Positions 14,433 through 20,890 of a DNA stretch of 64,000 nt are shown here, in pieces; the stretch's first letter is position 1; each line of letters begins with the position of its first letter. Both the position numbers and the translations under genes were made by a program. The stretch is from positions 1 through 64,000 of the forward strand of contig JBEVKW010000350.1 of NCBI GenBank assembly GCA_040509495.1, in the 5' to 3' direction. This stretch comes from Terrimonas_A sp040509495. GTDB taxonomy: Bacteria; Bacteroidota; Bacteroidia; Chitinophagales; Chitinophagaceae. Below the pieces are notes generated by a model. That model was not told where the DNA came from. It made no database searches and worked only from the letters and a program-made list of their open reading frames with translations.

Positions 14433-14622
14433 TAACGAATTGTTGAAAGAATTGTCGCGCATCCGCAAGACTGCTAAAAGCATTGACTGCCGTAATGGGC
14501 ACGGTGCTATGCAGAAGCTGACCAGAGTTTATCCGCGACCCTACAATTATCATCATTGCCCGGTATGCCACCGGCAAGTTTTGTTCAGCGAATTGACAAA
14601 TGGAAACTCCGCCGTGGCTTAA
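14425..14622 (+). CDS. Small zinc-binding-type protein (65 aa)
   Basis: A helical N-terminus (FDNELLKELSRIRKTAKSI) precedes a knuckle YNYHHCPVCHRQVLF around residues 45-55, with CPVC plus His residues. It is probably a zinc-stabilised small protein. It overlaps both neighbours, which suggests coupled translation. Confidence 0.7.
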   Translation: MFDNELLKELSRIRKTAKSIDCRNGHGAMQKLTRVYPRPYNYHHCPVCHRQVLFSELTNGNSAVA

Positions 14623-14887
14623 AAAAGTGTGGTGTCAAAGGCACCGCGATGGCAAGTGCTCTCACTGTGAAAAGCCTATGCCTATCGGCTCCGAATCGTG
14701 GCAGTGTCCGGAGTGCTTAAAGGCGGAAGCGACAAAGAAACGCGACATACGAAAGCAGCGTAGAGAGGAAGGGCTTTGCATCTACTGCGGAGAGCGACCC
14801 GCCTTGCCGCATAGCGATAAATGCCAGCCTTGCATTGAACGAATCCGCATTTATAATCGGAGATACTACCAAAAACGGAAGGGCTAA
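14600..14887 (+). CDS. Double zinc-knuckle protein (95 aa)
   Basis: Two pairs of CxxC knuckles are visible: CSHCEKPMP with WQCPECLKAEA, and GLCIYCGERPALPHSDKCQPC. The end is basic and aromatic (IRIYNRRYYQKRKG). Similar knuckles occur in the 19725 product. Such proteins often bind nucleic acid; no catalytic motif is visible. A promoter candidate for the next gene lies within the 3' part. Confidence 0.75.
   Translation: METPPWLKKVWCQRHRDGKCSHCEKPMPIGSESWQCPECLKAEATKKRDIRKQRREEGLCIYCGERPALPHSDKCQPCIERIRIYNRRYYQKRKG
14830..14857 (+). promoter_or_regulatory. Promoter candidate with consensus -10
   Basis: TTGCAT at 14830-14835, a 16-bp spacer and TATAAT at 14852-14857, inside the 3' end of the 14600 gene and upstream of 14912. 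Confidence 0.6.
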
Positions 14888-14894
14888 GCCCTTC
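14878..14894. other. Short inverted repeat over a stop codon
   Basis: GAAGGGCT and AGCCCTTC are separated by one base and contain the TAA of the 14600 gene. It could form a small hairpin or bind a dimeric protein; it directly precedes the CAAGCGACATTGAA element. Confidence 0.45.
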
Positions 14895-14895
14895 A

Positions 14896-14909
14896 CAAGC
14901 GACATTGAA
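14896..14909 (+). promoter_or_regulatory. CAAGTGACATTGAA element, copy 4 (one mismatch)
   Basis: CAAGCGACATTGAA ends two bases before ATG 14912, the same spacing as copy 1 to ATG 3347. Confidence 0.6.
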
Positions 14910-14911
14910 TC

Positions 14912-15115
14912 ATGTTAGAAATCATACTCAAATCAGGAAAGGTCTTTACCTTTCCGCCATGTGAAATCGACGGAAACGTTGATAGGGCCGGCAAGCCGCG
15001 AACTGTATTGTGGCTGACTCCATTTAAAGCGGGCAGGCCACCGGTAAGCAACATTGCTTATTCCGCTAAAGTCGATACTGACAATTTACTCGTTTTGTTG
15101 GAAGATGCTAAATAA
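14912..15115 (+). CDS. Hypothetical small beta protein (67 aa)
   Basis: It starts MLEIILKSGKVFTFPPCEID and is rich in short beta strands. No family is recognised. It is the first gene after a promoter candidate and the CAAGCGACATTGAA element, so it may head the run of small genes that follows. Confidence 0.7.
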   Translation: MLEIILKSGKVFTFPPCEIDGNVDRAGKPRTVLWLTPFKAGRPPVSNIAYSAKVDTDNLLVLLEDAK

Positions 15116-15116
15116 C

Positions 15117-15332
15117 ATGCCGCCGTCAATTCTTGCACTCGTTCTCTTCTCTATCCTGTCCGTTGTCGGATGCTTTGGAGCGGTAGGATTTTACAAACGC
15201 CAACCCGCCGCGATTAGAAAACGATGGTTCATTGTGGCCTGTCTTACTCTAACGATTATGACTGTCATTTCGATTTTAGGCAGTGGGATTATCGCCCTGT
15301 CCTTGTGCTTAGCTGTATGCATATATGACTGA
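15117..15332 (+). CDS. Two-segment membrane protein (71 aa)
   Basis: The start is ATG 15117 (MPPSILALVLFSILSVVGCF), one base after the previous stop. Two membrane segments are separated by a short basic loop (YKRQPAAIRKRWF), and the second segment is IVACLTLTIMTVISIL. Size and layout fit holin-like or superinfection-exclusion proteins, but nothing identifies it. Confidence 0.7.
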   Translation: MPPSILALVLFSILSVVGCFGAVGFYKRQPAAIRKRWFIVACLTLTIMTVISILGSGIIALSLCLAVCIYD

Positions 15333-15789
15333 GAAGCTTATAAACCTATATCAGGACTTAGCGGACTTCACAAAACCGAAGTGTGAAGCTTGTCACAATC
15401 AAATGTGTTCACGGCTGAAAGTGGATGCCGCCACCTTCAAACCTAACCGCTGTTGCGACCCTCATTATTGCGCTATAGCCAAGCAAAGCGCAATTGACTT
15501 TGGCGGGACTCCGCCGGAGCCTACGGGGCATCCAACGTTGCCCTATATGGGCGAAAAAGGATGCATCATGCCGCCGCACTACCGCCACCTATGCACGGCG
15601 CATGTGTGCTCTATGAACAGCGTTGGAATCATTGAAGACCCAAAAGGGCGGATGGAGCCTGACGAAGAGGCTACTTTGAAGTATTTTGAACTCACTAACG
15701 CCATTGATGAAGAATGGCTTGTGCCTACAAATGCCGCTCTTTTTAACAACAAAAATTGCAACAGTTGCGAAGATGAAACTACTGATTAA
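15325..15789 (+). CDS. Cysteine-rich hypothetical protein (154 aa)
   Basis: Many Cys and His residues are arranged in pairs (KCEACHNQMC, RCCDPHYC, HLCTAHVC), suggesting two or more metal sites or an iron-sulfur cluster. The last part is acidic. The palindrome at 15758-15768 encodes CNSC, adding another CxxC near the end. No family is recognised. Confidence 0.7.
   Translation: MTEKLINLYQDLADFTKPKCEACHNQMCSRLKVDAATFKPNRCCDPHYCAIAKQSAIDFGGTPPEPTGHPTLPYMGEKGCIMPPHYRHLCTAHVCSMNSVGIIEDPKGRMEPDEEATLKYFELTNAIDEEWLVPTNAALFNNKNCNSCEDETTD
15758..15768. repeat. Palindrome copy 13
   Basis: A-centred copy 21 bases before the stop of the 15325 gene, read in the third frame as NCNSCE. Confidence 0.95.
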
Positions 15790-15973
15790 CCTATCCAAGT
15801 TTCTGTTTTGGATTATCATTTCCGCCGGTATATCGATTGTGGCAATTGCTTTAGTGGGCGGAGTGGTTAAGTTATGCATATACCTAGCGCCATATGCAGT
15901 TATATGTTGCGTGGGCGCTTGCGTGTTATACTACGTGTTTTCAGGAACCAAAAAGCATATATTCAAAAAATGA
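15773..15973 (+). CDS. Small membrane protein (66 aa)
   Basis: ATG 15773 lies inside the 3' end of the upstream gene. Two adjoining hydrophobic segments (FLFWIIISAGISIVAIALV and IYLAPYAVICCVGACVLYYV) end in a basic tail. Function unknown. It overlaps the next gene by four bases. Confidence 0.7.
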   Translation: MKLLINLSKFLFWIIISAGISIVAIALVGGVVKLCIYLAPYAVICCVGACVLYYVFSGTKKHIFKK

Positions 15974-16155
15974 AAGAAATCCTCATTATGATTGCGGTCG
16001 CGCTCCTTATCCTGTTCATCATTTACAAGGTTAGGAATCGAAACAAAAAGCCTTCTGCTAGCTTTTTCGGTGAAGACTCATGGGATGAAATTTTCTACAC
16101 CGGAGGCTATAAACCCGGTCAGAAAGATAACAAAAAACGCAAAGGCCATGAGTGA
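15970..16155 (+). CDS. Single-pass membrane protein (61 aa)
   Basis: An N-terminal membrane anchor (ILIMIAVALLILFIIYKV) is followed by a basic and then mixed soluble tail. Part of an overlapping series (15773, 15970, 16148). Function unknown. Confidence 0.7.
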   Translation: MKEILIMIAVALLILFIIYKVRNRNKKPSASFFGEDSWDEIFYTGGYKPGQKDNKKRKGHE

Positions 16156-16375
16156 CGAAACCATGCCGCAAAGCTGTTCATCGCTAGCTGAACAATACAA
16201 ACCAAATCCGCCGGCTTTTTCGTTAGATTCGACTGAAGATTTTGAAAAGGTATTACCTGACCTTAACAACGTTGTTTCTGAAGAGTGGAACGATTTAGAA
16301 ACACTTAACAAGAATCCCCCAAAACCTCATCCTAAACAAGGTCCTATCAAACACTATACGTTCAAAGTAAACTAA
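16148..16375 (+). CDS. Hypothetical acidic protein (75 aa)
   Basis: It starts at ATG 16148, overlapping the membrane-protein gene by eight bases. It is acidic in the middle (STEDFEKVLPDLNN, SEEWNDLETL) with a Pro/Lys-rich end, probably largely disordered. No family is recognised. Confidence 0.65.
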   Translation: MSDETMPQSCSSLAEQYKPNPPAFSLDSTEDFEKVLPDLNNVVSEEWNDLETLNKNPPKPHPKQGPIKHYTFKVN

Positions 16376-16378
16376 CCT

Positions 16379-16627
16379 ATGTTACACCTACATACACGTT
16401 CCGGCGGACTCGCCGCGCTTATGCTAGCTTCTGTTGCCGGCAATACCAATGTCGATCATCGTTTCTTTGAAACGCTTCCAATTGCAAAAGGCAGCTACAT
16501 GGATTATGGAAACGCCAATAACTATAACTCCCACGGTCGTTACCGGACTATCACTCTGAAAGAGCGAAAGAAGCGCAACAAGAAACGCAAACAGGCTAAC
16601 CAATCACGTAAACGCAACCGCAAATAA
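16379..16627 (+). CDS. Hypothetical protein with very basic C-terminus (82 aa)
   Basis: The last 25 residues are almost all Lys, Arg, Asn and Gln (KERKKRNKKRKQANQSRKRN), a nucleic-acid-binding type of tail. The N-terminal half is small and Gly/Ala-rich. Function unknown. Confidence 0.65.
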   Translation: MLHLHTRSGGLAALMLASVAGNTNVDHRFFETLPIAKGSYMDYGNANNYNSHGRYRTITLKERKKRNKKRKQANQSRKRNRK

Positions 16628-16631
16628 CAAT

Positions 16632-16865
16632 ATGCCTTCTATAATCGTAAAACTTCCCGGAAATGTTGATCATTGGGAAATGAACAAGATGGCGGCTCAT
16701 ATCCTAGCTGCCGGAGAACGAGCGCTGGTGGATGCCGGCTTAGGAGATTGCAACAGTTGCAAAACACCTGAATTCCCTGACATCACGGAAGAGGAAAAAG
16801 CAGCATACAATAAAGCTTATGCTGAGTCTCTTCCCAAAATCATACCTGCAAAATCAAATGAATGA
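16632..16865 (+). CDS. Hypothetical protein (77 aa)
   Basis: It starts MPSIIVKLPGNVDHWEMNKM. The palindrome encodes CNSCK in the middle and so creates a CxxC. The C-terminal half is acidic and helical. It overlaps the next gene by eight bases. Confidence 0.65.
   Translation: MPSIIVKLPGNVDHWEMNKMAAHILAAGERALVDAGLGDCNSCKTPEFPDITEEEKAAYNKAYAESLPKIIPAKSNE
16750..16760. repeat. Palindrome copy 14
   Basis: A-centred copy in the 16632 gene, third frame, read as CNSCK. Confidence 0.95.
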
Positions 16866-17634
16866 TTCGAGACAGTTAGGCACTAAGGAAGGCGAACCGT
16901 GCAATCGTTATTATGAAGAGCACGGTGGTCTCTGTGATGGCGTAATATGTTATGAACCGGTTGACGAATGTTTCTGCCACAATCACCCGCCTTGTTCTAA
17001 TTGCGCCAATGCACCGTTAGTGTGTCCGGAATGTGATTGGAATAGTCAGGAAGAAGAGATAGCTAAGGCTAATGCTGACCGTAAGTTGAATGAAACACAA
17101 GAAAAGTCTTTTATTAAGGCATTAATCGACCCTCCTGAATTTTTGACTGAAACCAAAATAATAACTATGAATACCCTATCTTATCCCGTTAAGAAAGATG
17201 GCCTTGATGAAGGTCTGAAAAGAGAGCATTTCAAGAACCCCAAAGCGTTAGAGCTTATCGCCGCATTGGACCTTGTCACTGGCGGTGAACAACAGGTTGA
17301 TGCAATGCTGAGTGAATATTCACAAATGGTTCGTCGTTTCGCGGACGGGGTTAAAGGTTGCAGCGTCCCACAGCCGGAAGAGCTATGTGACCTTACACCG
17401 ATTCCTAACAATTACTGCGAGATGGACCAAACAGCGTTCGATTGGTGGACTGGCCTTTTTGCAGCGGAAGGTTATGGAGTCTATCTAAATCGCGGTCAGG
17501 GATTCGCTATCAACATTCGTTGCGAGCCTTACGCCAAACAAATCATTCCCCAATACGACTTTATTCAAACGTTTGCTTTTAACATGCGCGGCACCCATTA
17601 TGTGCATCTTTTTACTCGCGTTTTGAAAGTCTAA
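16858..17634 (+). CDS. Zinc-finger protein of unknown function (258 aa)
   Basis: The start is ATG 16858 (MNDSRQLGTKEG). The N-terminal 60 residues carry a set of Cys/His (EPCNRYYEEHGGLCDGVICY, CFCHNHPPCSNC, VCPECDW) matching the shorter N-terminus of the 24076 product (ELCNRVNQRGALCNGHIG, VCIDCGW). A helical middle and a C-terminal alpha/beta part (GYGVYLNRGQGFAINIRCEP) follow. No catalytic motif is recognised. Confidence 0.7.
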   Translation: MNDSRQLGTKEGEPCNRYYEEHGGLCDGVICYEPVDECFCHNHPPCSNCANAPLVCPECDWNSQEEEIAKANADRKLNETQEKSFIKALIDPPEFLTETKIITMNTLSYPVKKDGLDEGLKREHFKNPKALELIAALDLVTGGEQQVDAMLSEYSQMVRRFADGVKGCSVPQPEELCDLTPIPNNYCEMDQTAFDWWTGLFAAEGYGVYLNRGQGFAINIRCEPYAKQIIPQYDFIQTFAFNMRGTHYVHLFTRVLKV

Positions 17635-17676
17635 TCAGCCACTGTCTCACTAACCAAAAAGAAAGAAAAAGTAAGT

Positions 17677-18216
17677 ATGAATATTGTAATTACACCGCAA
17701 GATATGACCAGCAATACCGCAGACCACATCGCGGAGATTATTAAGGCTCTGGCATTGAACGATAAGACTTTGCCGGATAGTCATGTAGAAGCTAAGCTGG
17801 AAGCGCTTGCTCAACGTATGAGCCGCATTCCTGAGTCAGCAGAAAATGTTCGCAACAGTTGCGAACAGTTACATAACAGCATTCAATCAGAGTCTCCTGT
17901 TTTTGATTTTGCGGATGCCATCAAACACTTGCGCAATAATCCTCAAGGACTTGCCGTTAGGCATAAATCGAAATCATGGGATCATTCGTTTTTATTTATA
18001 TCGTATCTGCCGGACGACTCTAACAAACCTATTGTGTTTTATGCGGATAGAAGCGCCGGAGAGCTTACCGTCGGCAAGTTCCGCCCTTCTAATGAAAGCC
18101 TTTTAGGCGAATGGACACTTTCAGAGTATAGGCAACTTGACATTAAACTATTCATGTTCATGACCGATACGACATCTCAAATGGTAAAGTTATCTTATAG
18201 AAACACTCCGATTTAA
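17677..18216 (+). CDS. Tad2/DUF2829-like protein 1 (179 aa)
   Basis: The N-terminal 70 residues are helical. From about residue 74 the pattern FADAIKHLRNNPQGLAVRHK, SWDHSFLFIS, then KFRPSNESLLGEWTLSEY follows the DUF2829 scheme (F..AL..L..G..V.R..W at the start and a P[ST]..DLLA.DW end). Tad2 of this family binds the signal molecule of Thoeris defence and blocks it. It is the first of three tandem relatives (17677, 18245, 18802). The assignment is by motif reading only. A palindrome lies in the N-terminal part. Confidence 0.5.
   Translation: MNIVITPQDMTSNTADHIAEIIKALALNDKTLPDSHVEAKLEALAQRMSRIPESAENVRNSCEQLHNSIQSESPVFDFADAIKHLRNNPQGLAVRHKSKSWDHSFLFISYLPDDSNKPIVFYADRSAGELTVGKFRPSNESLLGEWTLSEYRQLDIKLFMFMTDTTSQMVKLSYRNTPI
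17852..17862. repeat. Palindrome copy 15
   Basis: A-centred copy with C and G flanks in the 17677 gene, third frame, read as RNSCE. Confidence 0.95.
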
Positions 18217-18244
18217 CCAATCAAATTCTAACCTAAACCGTTAT

Positions 18245-18766
18245 ATGTCAGAAGAATATAAAATCGAAGGTAACAGTGTTGAACAATCGGAAGAAGAGTT
18301 CAACCGCAAGCGCGAAGAGCGTAACCGCACTAGGGAGGAAGGTGCAAAGCCTTGTCCTCATCCGGCAGGAATGTTGATAGAAAGCAGAGAGTTAGTGAAA
18401 ACAATTTTTCCTAAGTCTAAGTTAGAACCAGAAAAACTGTTGATGTGGCAAGTCTTGCGAGATTTGCAAAAGCCGTCGTGTGTATATGGCTATAAGCATA
18501 CGGCATGGGATTGGAACGAGTTCATTTTCGTTTCCATCGACAAATATGATACGCATAGCGAGAAGGAACCGTCTGAACCTGAATTTGGCATTTTCCGTGC
18601 CAGAATTGAAGACGACAAAATCACGATTAGTTATTACGTGCCTGACTATCATGCCGATATGGTTATGCCCTGTTGGGAGGTTTCGCGGTATAAGCAAATC
18701 GATATGCTGATGCTCACCGAAAACGTGTCATTCCCGGCAATCGTGAGAAGAGTTGAATTCAGATAA
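18245..18766 (+). CDS. Tad2/DUF2829-like protein 2 (173 aa)
   Basis: A charged N-terminal region (about 1-70) precedes the shared domain: WQVLRDLQKPSCVYGYKHT, WDWNEFIFVSIDKY and then YVPDYHADMVMPCWEVSRY with KQIDMLML after it. It is the most diverged of the three tandem relatives, having lost part of the P-S-x-x-D-L-L consensus. Probable anti-defence protein if the family assignment holds. Confidence 0.45.
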   Translation: MSEEYKIEGNSVEQSEEEFNRKREERNRTREEGAKPCPHPAGMLIESRELVKTIFPKSKLEPEKLLMWQVLRDLQKPSCVYGYKHTAWDWNEFIFVSIDKYDTHSEKEPSEPEFGIFRARIEDDKITISYYVPDYHADMVMPCWEVSRYKQIDMLMLTENVSFPAIVRRVEFR

Positions 18767-18801
18767 CACCGTCCTTAGCAACAAACAACACCATATAAAA
18801 A

Positions 18802-19272
18802 ATGAAATTAACCGTTAGAGAACTCAGCGAATTGATGCAATTCATTGCGGAAGAGAACCGCCCTGTAAGCATGTGCCTAGAGGCTACAAAAGCTTGCCGC
18901 GATTGCGATAATGACTATAAACCGTCAGACCTTGCAACAGTTGCAGAAATGCCCCTGTTCAACTTTGAATCCGCGTTAGGATTGTTGGAGCGCGGAGCCT
19001 ATGCGGTGAAGTATAAGGATTGGCCAGACCACAGTTTCATCTTTATATCTTCACACGCATCCAACCCTAAGACTCCAACGCTGTTCTTTTGCCAGTTAAG
19101 CGCAACTGAAGTGTCGTTCGCCAAATTCCGTCCTTCAACGGAATACATACTTGAAGACTGTTGGACAATTTCACCCCACAAACAACCTGACATTTCTATG
19201 TGGGTAAATGGGGAAAACCCTAAGACTCCATACGGTAAAACGATTATGTATATCAAGGATAGCCCTAATTAG
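18802..19272 (+). CDS. Tad2/DUF2829-like protein 3 (156 aa)
   Basis: The clearest member of the tandem set. FNFESALGLLERGAYAVKY with KDWPDHSFIFIS corresponds to the usual DUF2829 opening, and FRPSTEYILEDCWTISPHKQ to its close. The N-terminal 50 residues include a Cys-containing stretch (CLEATKACRDC). A palindrome lies between the two parts. It is followed by a terminator hairpin at 19336, so the three genes may form one unit. Confidence 0.5.
   Translation: MKLTVRELSELMQFIAEENRPVSMCLEATKACRDCDNDYKPSDLATVAEMPLFNFESALGLLERGAYAVKYKDWPDHSFIFISSHASNPKTPTLFFCQLSATEVSFAKFRPSTEYILEDCWTISPHKQPDISMWVNGENPKTPYGKTIMYIKDSPN
18934..18944. repeat. Palindrome copy 16
   Basis: A-centred copy in the 18802 gene, read as LATVAE just before the DUF2829-like domain. 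Confidence 0.95.
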
Positions 19273-19335
19273 GTTTAACCTCACTTTCCCCGGCAGAGTA
19301 ACAAACTCTCCTTAATATATAAATAAATAAAATCA

Positions 19336-19374
19336 AATCCTCCTATAGGAATAAACCCCTGTAGGAGGATTTTT
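19336..19374. terminator. Terminator hairpin, probably bidirectional
   Basis: AATCCTCCTA (19336-19345) pairs with TAGGAGGATT (19362-19371), followed by TTT and preceded by AAAA. It closes the Tad2-like gene set. Confidence 0.75.
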
Positions 19375-19385
19375 ACATATAAAAG

Positions 19386-19413
19386 TTGCCACTTTCGCCG
19401 GTCAGGTTATAAT
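19386..19413 (+). promoter_or_regulatory. Strong promoter candidate, leaderless
   Basis: TTGCCA at 19386-19391, a 16-bp spacer and TATAAT at 19408-19413. ATG 19421 begins 7 bases after the -10 box. Confidence 0.75.
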
Positions 19414-19420
19414 AATAGTA

Positions 19421-19600
19421 ATGAATACTACTAATACCAACACCGAAAATGAGGAAAACGTCAAAATTGACCCTTTTGAGACCTTTGAGCCTGTAGAATT
19501 AGAGAATTTGGACAATCCTAGAGCATCAATTGATCATTTTGATAGAGAATTCATCGACGAAGAGTATAAAAGGATGTGTCAGCCATGGTTTTTGTCATAA
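19421..19600 (+). CDS. Small acidic protein (59 aa)
   Basis: A short gene placed right behind a consensus promoter. The protein is Asn/Thr-rich at the start and very acidic in the middle (NEENVKIDPFETFEPVELEN, DREFIDEEYKRM). Small acidic phage proteins are often early inhibitors or DNA mimics; nothing more can be said from sequence. The 124 bases that follow hold an inverted copy of the upstream sequence and a possible minus-strand promoter, then the start context of 19725. Confidence 0.65.
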   Translation: MNTTNTNTENEENVKIDPFETFEPVELENLDNPRASIDHFDREFIDEEYKRMCQPWFLS

Positions 19601-19623
19601 TAGGCGCGCACAAAAAGTGGCAA
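19597..19623 (-). promoter_or_regulatory. Possible minus-strand promoter
   Basis: On the minus strand TTGCCA (19618-19623) is 15 bp from TATTAT (19597-19602), and the sequence around its -35 repeats that at 19386 (TTGCCACTTT). It would read into the small acidic gene in antisense. Confidence 0.35.
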
Positions 19624-19724
19624 AAGGCGCAAAGACGATTTTGAATGGGAGAAAATGGCAATTTTTCCCGGAAAACTCATCATTTAACTAACCGTTAATA
19701 TTAAAAGTAAAGAAAACTACACAT

Positions 19725-20240
19725 ATGGATTCGCAACAGTTGCAAAAAGAAAAAAGAAATGAAGCGTCCAGACGCTGCCATGCGAAAAAGTATAACGAAT
19801 TAAAAGAGGCTGGCATATGCGTTAAGTGTCATAAGGATAAAGCGACCCGTGGATGTATGTGCGGCGCTTGCGCGGACCGCTATAACGAAAATCAAAAGCT
19901 AAGACATACTGCTAGGGAGCAAGCCGGAGTATGTAAGAGATGCGGTAAACAAAAGGAACATGATAAAACGCTTTGTAGCCGTTGTTTAAACATAGCTAGC
20001 CGTGGCGCTAAGAAATATTACTCAAGAGACCTATACATAGAAATCGATTTAAAAGAACGGCTAGTTTGCTGTATATGCGATAACCTGTTATCCAGTCCGG
20101 CGTATATGGGTAAGCATAGCGGGTTTCTTTATTGTAAGGATTGCGCCCCTTCCCGGCCTAACCTAGACATACAATTTTCTGATATTGTTCGGCATTTTCA
20201 ACGTCGCTTTGATCAAACCCCTAAAACTATACATATATGA
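19725..20240 (+). CDS. Multi-zinc-knuckle protein (171 aa)
   Basis: At least three knuckle pairs: GICVKCHKDKATRGCMCGAC, GVCKRCGKQKEHDKTLCSRC and VCCICDNLL with YCKDC. The spacer helices are basic. It resembles the 14600 product with an extra domain. The palindrome lies directly after the start (SQQLQKEK). The start context is AACTACACATATG. Nucleic-acid binding is likely; function unknown. Confidence 0.75.
   Translation: MDSQQLQKEKRNEASRRCHAKKYNELKEAGICVKCHKDKATRGCMCGACADRYNENQKLRHTAREQAGVCKRCGKQKEHDKTLCSRCLNIASRGAKKYYSRDLYIEIDLKERLVCCICDNLLSSPAYMGKHSGFLYCKDCAPSRPNLDIQFSDIVRHFQRRFDQTPKTIHI
19733..19743. repeat. Palindrome copy 17
   Basis: A-centred copy eight bases after the start of the 19725 gene, read as SQQLQ. 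Confidence 0.95.
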
Positions 20241-20719
20241 GCTTAAATACTGACAATATGGATAATCTCTTTGATGGCATAGAATCACCCTGTCCTAACT
20301 GTGATGGAGAAGGCGATTATGTTTCACTTTATGGCGCTCCCGGCGAGGAACCCGTGAAATGCGATAAATGCAAAGGAATTGGAAAGATTACTGATACAAA
20401 ACCTATGACTGAACGACTTGTTATTGAATTTGGTAACAAAGAGCTAGCTTTTTGGTGCCCCGGCTGTGATGCGGCGCATAGCATTACCTATCGTGAAGGC
20501 GGATGGAAATGGAATGGTAGCTTAGACAAGCCTACTATAACCCCGTCATTGCTAGTAAACGGAGGTTTGGAGTGTCCTGACGTGCCGCGCTGCCATTCAT
20601 TCGTTACTGACGGGCAGATTCAATTTCTTGCCGATTGCACCCACGAAAAGGCAGGATGGAAAATGGACATTCCTCCGTGGCCAGAAAGCACTTACGTTGC
20701 AAGACCCATGCCAGAATGA
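20237..20719 (+). CDS. DUF6527-like protein with N-terminal DnaJ-type zinc motif (160 aa)
   Basis: The N-terminus has CPNCDGEGDY and KCDKCKGIGKI, the CxxCxGxG arrangement of DnaJ zinc domains. The rest fits the phage DUF6527 pattern: FWCPGCDAAHSITYREGGWK, WNGSLDKPTITPSLLV, CHSFVTDGQIQFLADCTHEK and a Pro-rich end. The role of that family is not known. It overlaps the upstream gene by four bases. Confidence 0.75.
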   Translation: MSLNTDNMDNLFDGIESPCPNCDGEGDYVSLYGAPGEEPVKCDKCKGIGKITDTKPMTERLVIEFGNKELAFWCPGCDAAHSITYREGGWKWNGSLDKPTITPSLLVNGGLECPDVPRCHSFVTDGQIQFLADCTHEKAGWKMDIPPWPESTYVARPMPE

Positions 20720-20722
20720 TTT

Positions 20723-20733
20723 GCAACAGTTGC
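20723..20733. repeat. Palindrome copy 18
   Basis: A-centred intergenic copy three bases after the stop at 20719. Confidence 0.95.
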
Positions 20734-20808
20734 AAACGACATAGCGAATTGTAACAGCAGAGCGATTTCGGGAGGGTATCTTGTATGTGTCAAAAACCAA
20801 CACATACC

Positions 20809-20886
20809 ATGATCAAGTTCCTCTTCCGAATCGCTTTTTGCGCCGTCCTTCTCTGGATTTGTTACGTAATATTTACATCAGGATAA
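20809..20886 (+). CDS. Possible single-span membrane peptide (25 aa)
   Basis: ATG 20809 to TAA 20886 encodes a peptide that is mostly one membrane helix (FLFRIAFCAVLLWICYVIF). It sits alone in the 171-bp gap before the terminase gene. It could be a genuine micropeptide; support is only the hydrophobic pattern and position. Confidence 0.4.
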   Translation: MIKFLFRIAFCAVLLWICYVIFTSG

Positions 20887-20890
20887 GCAT

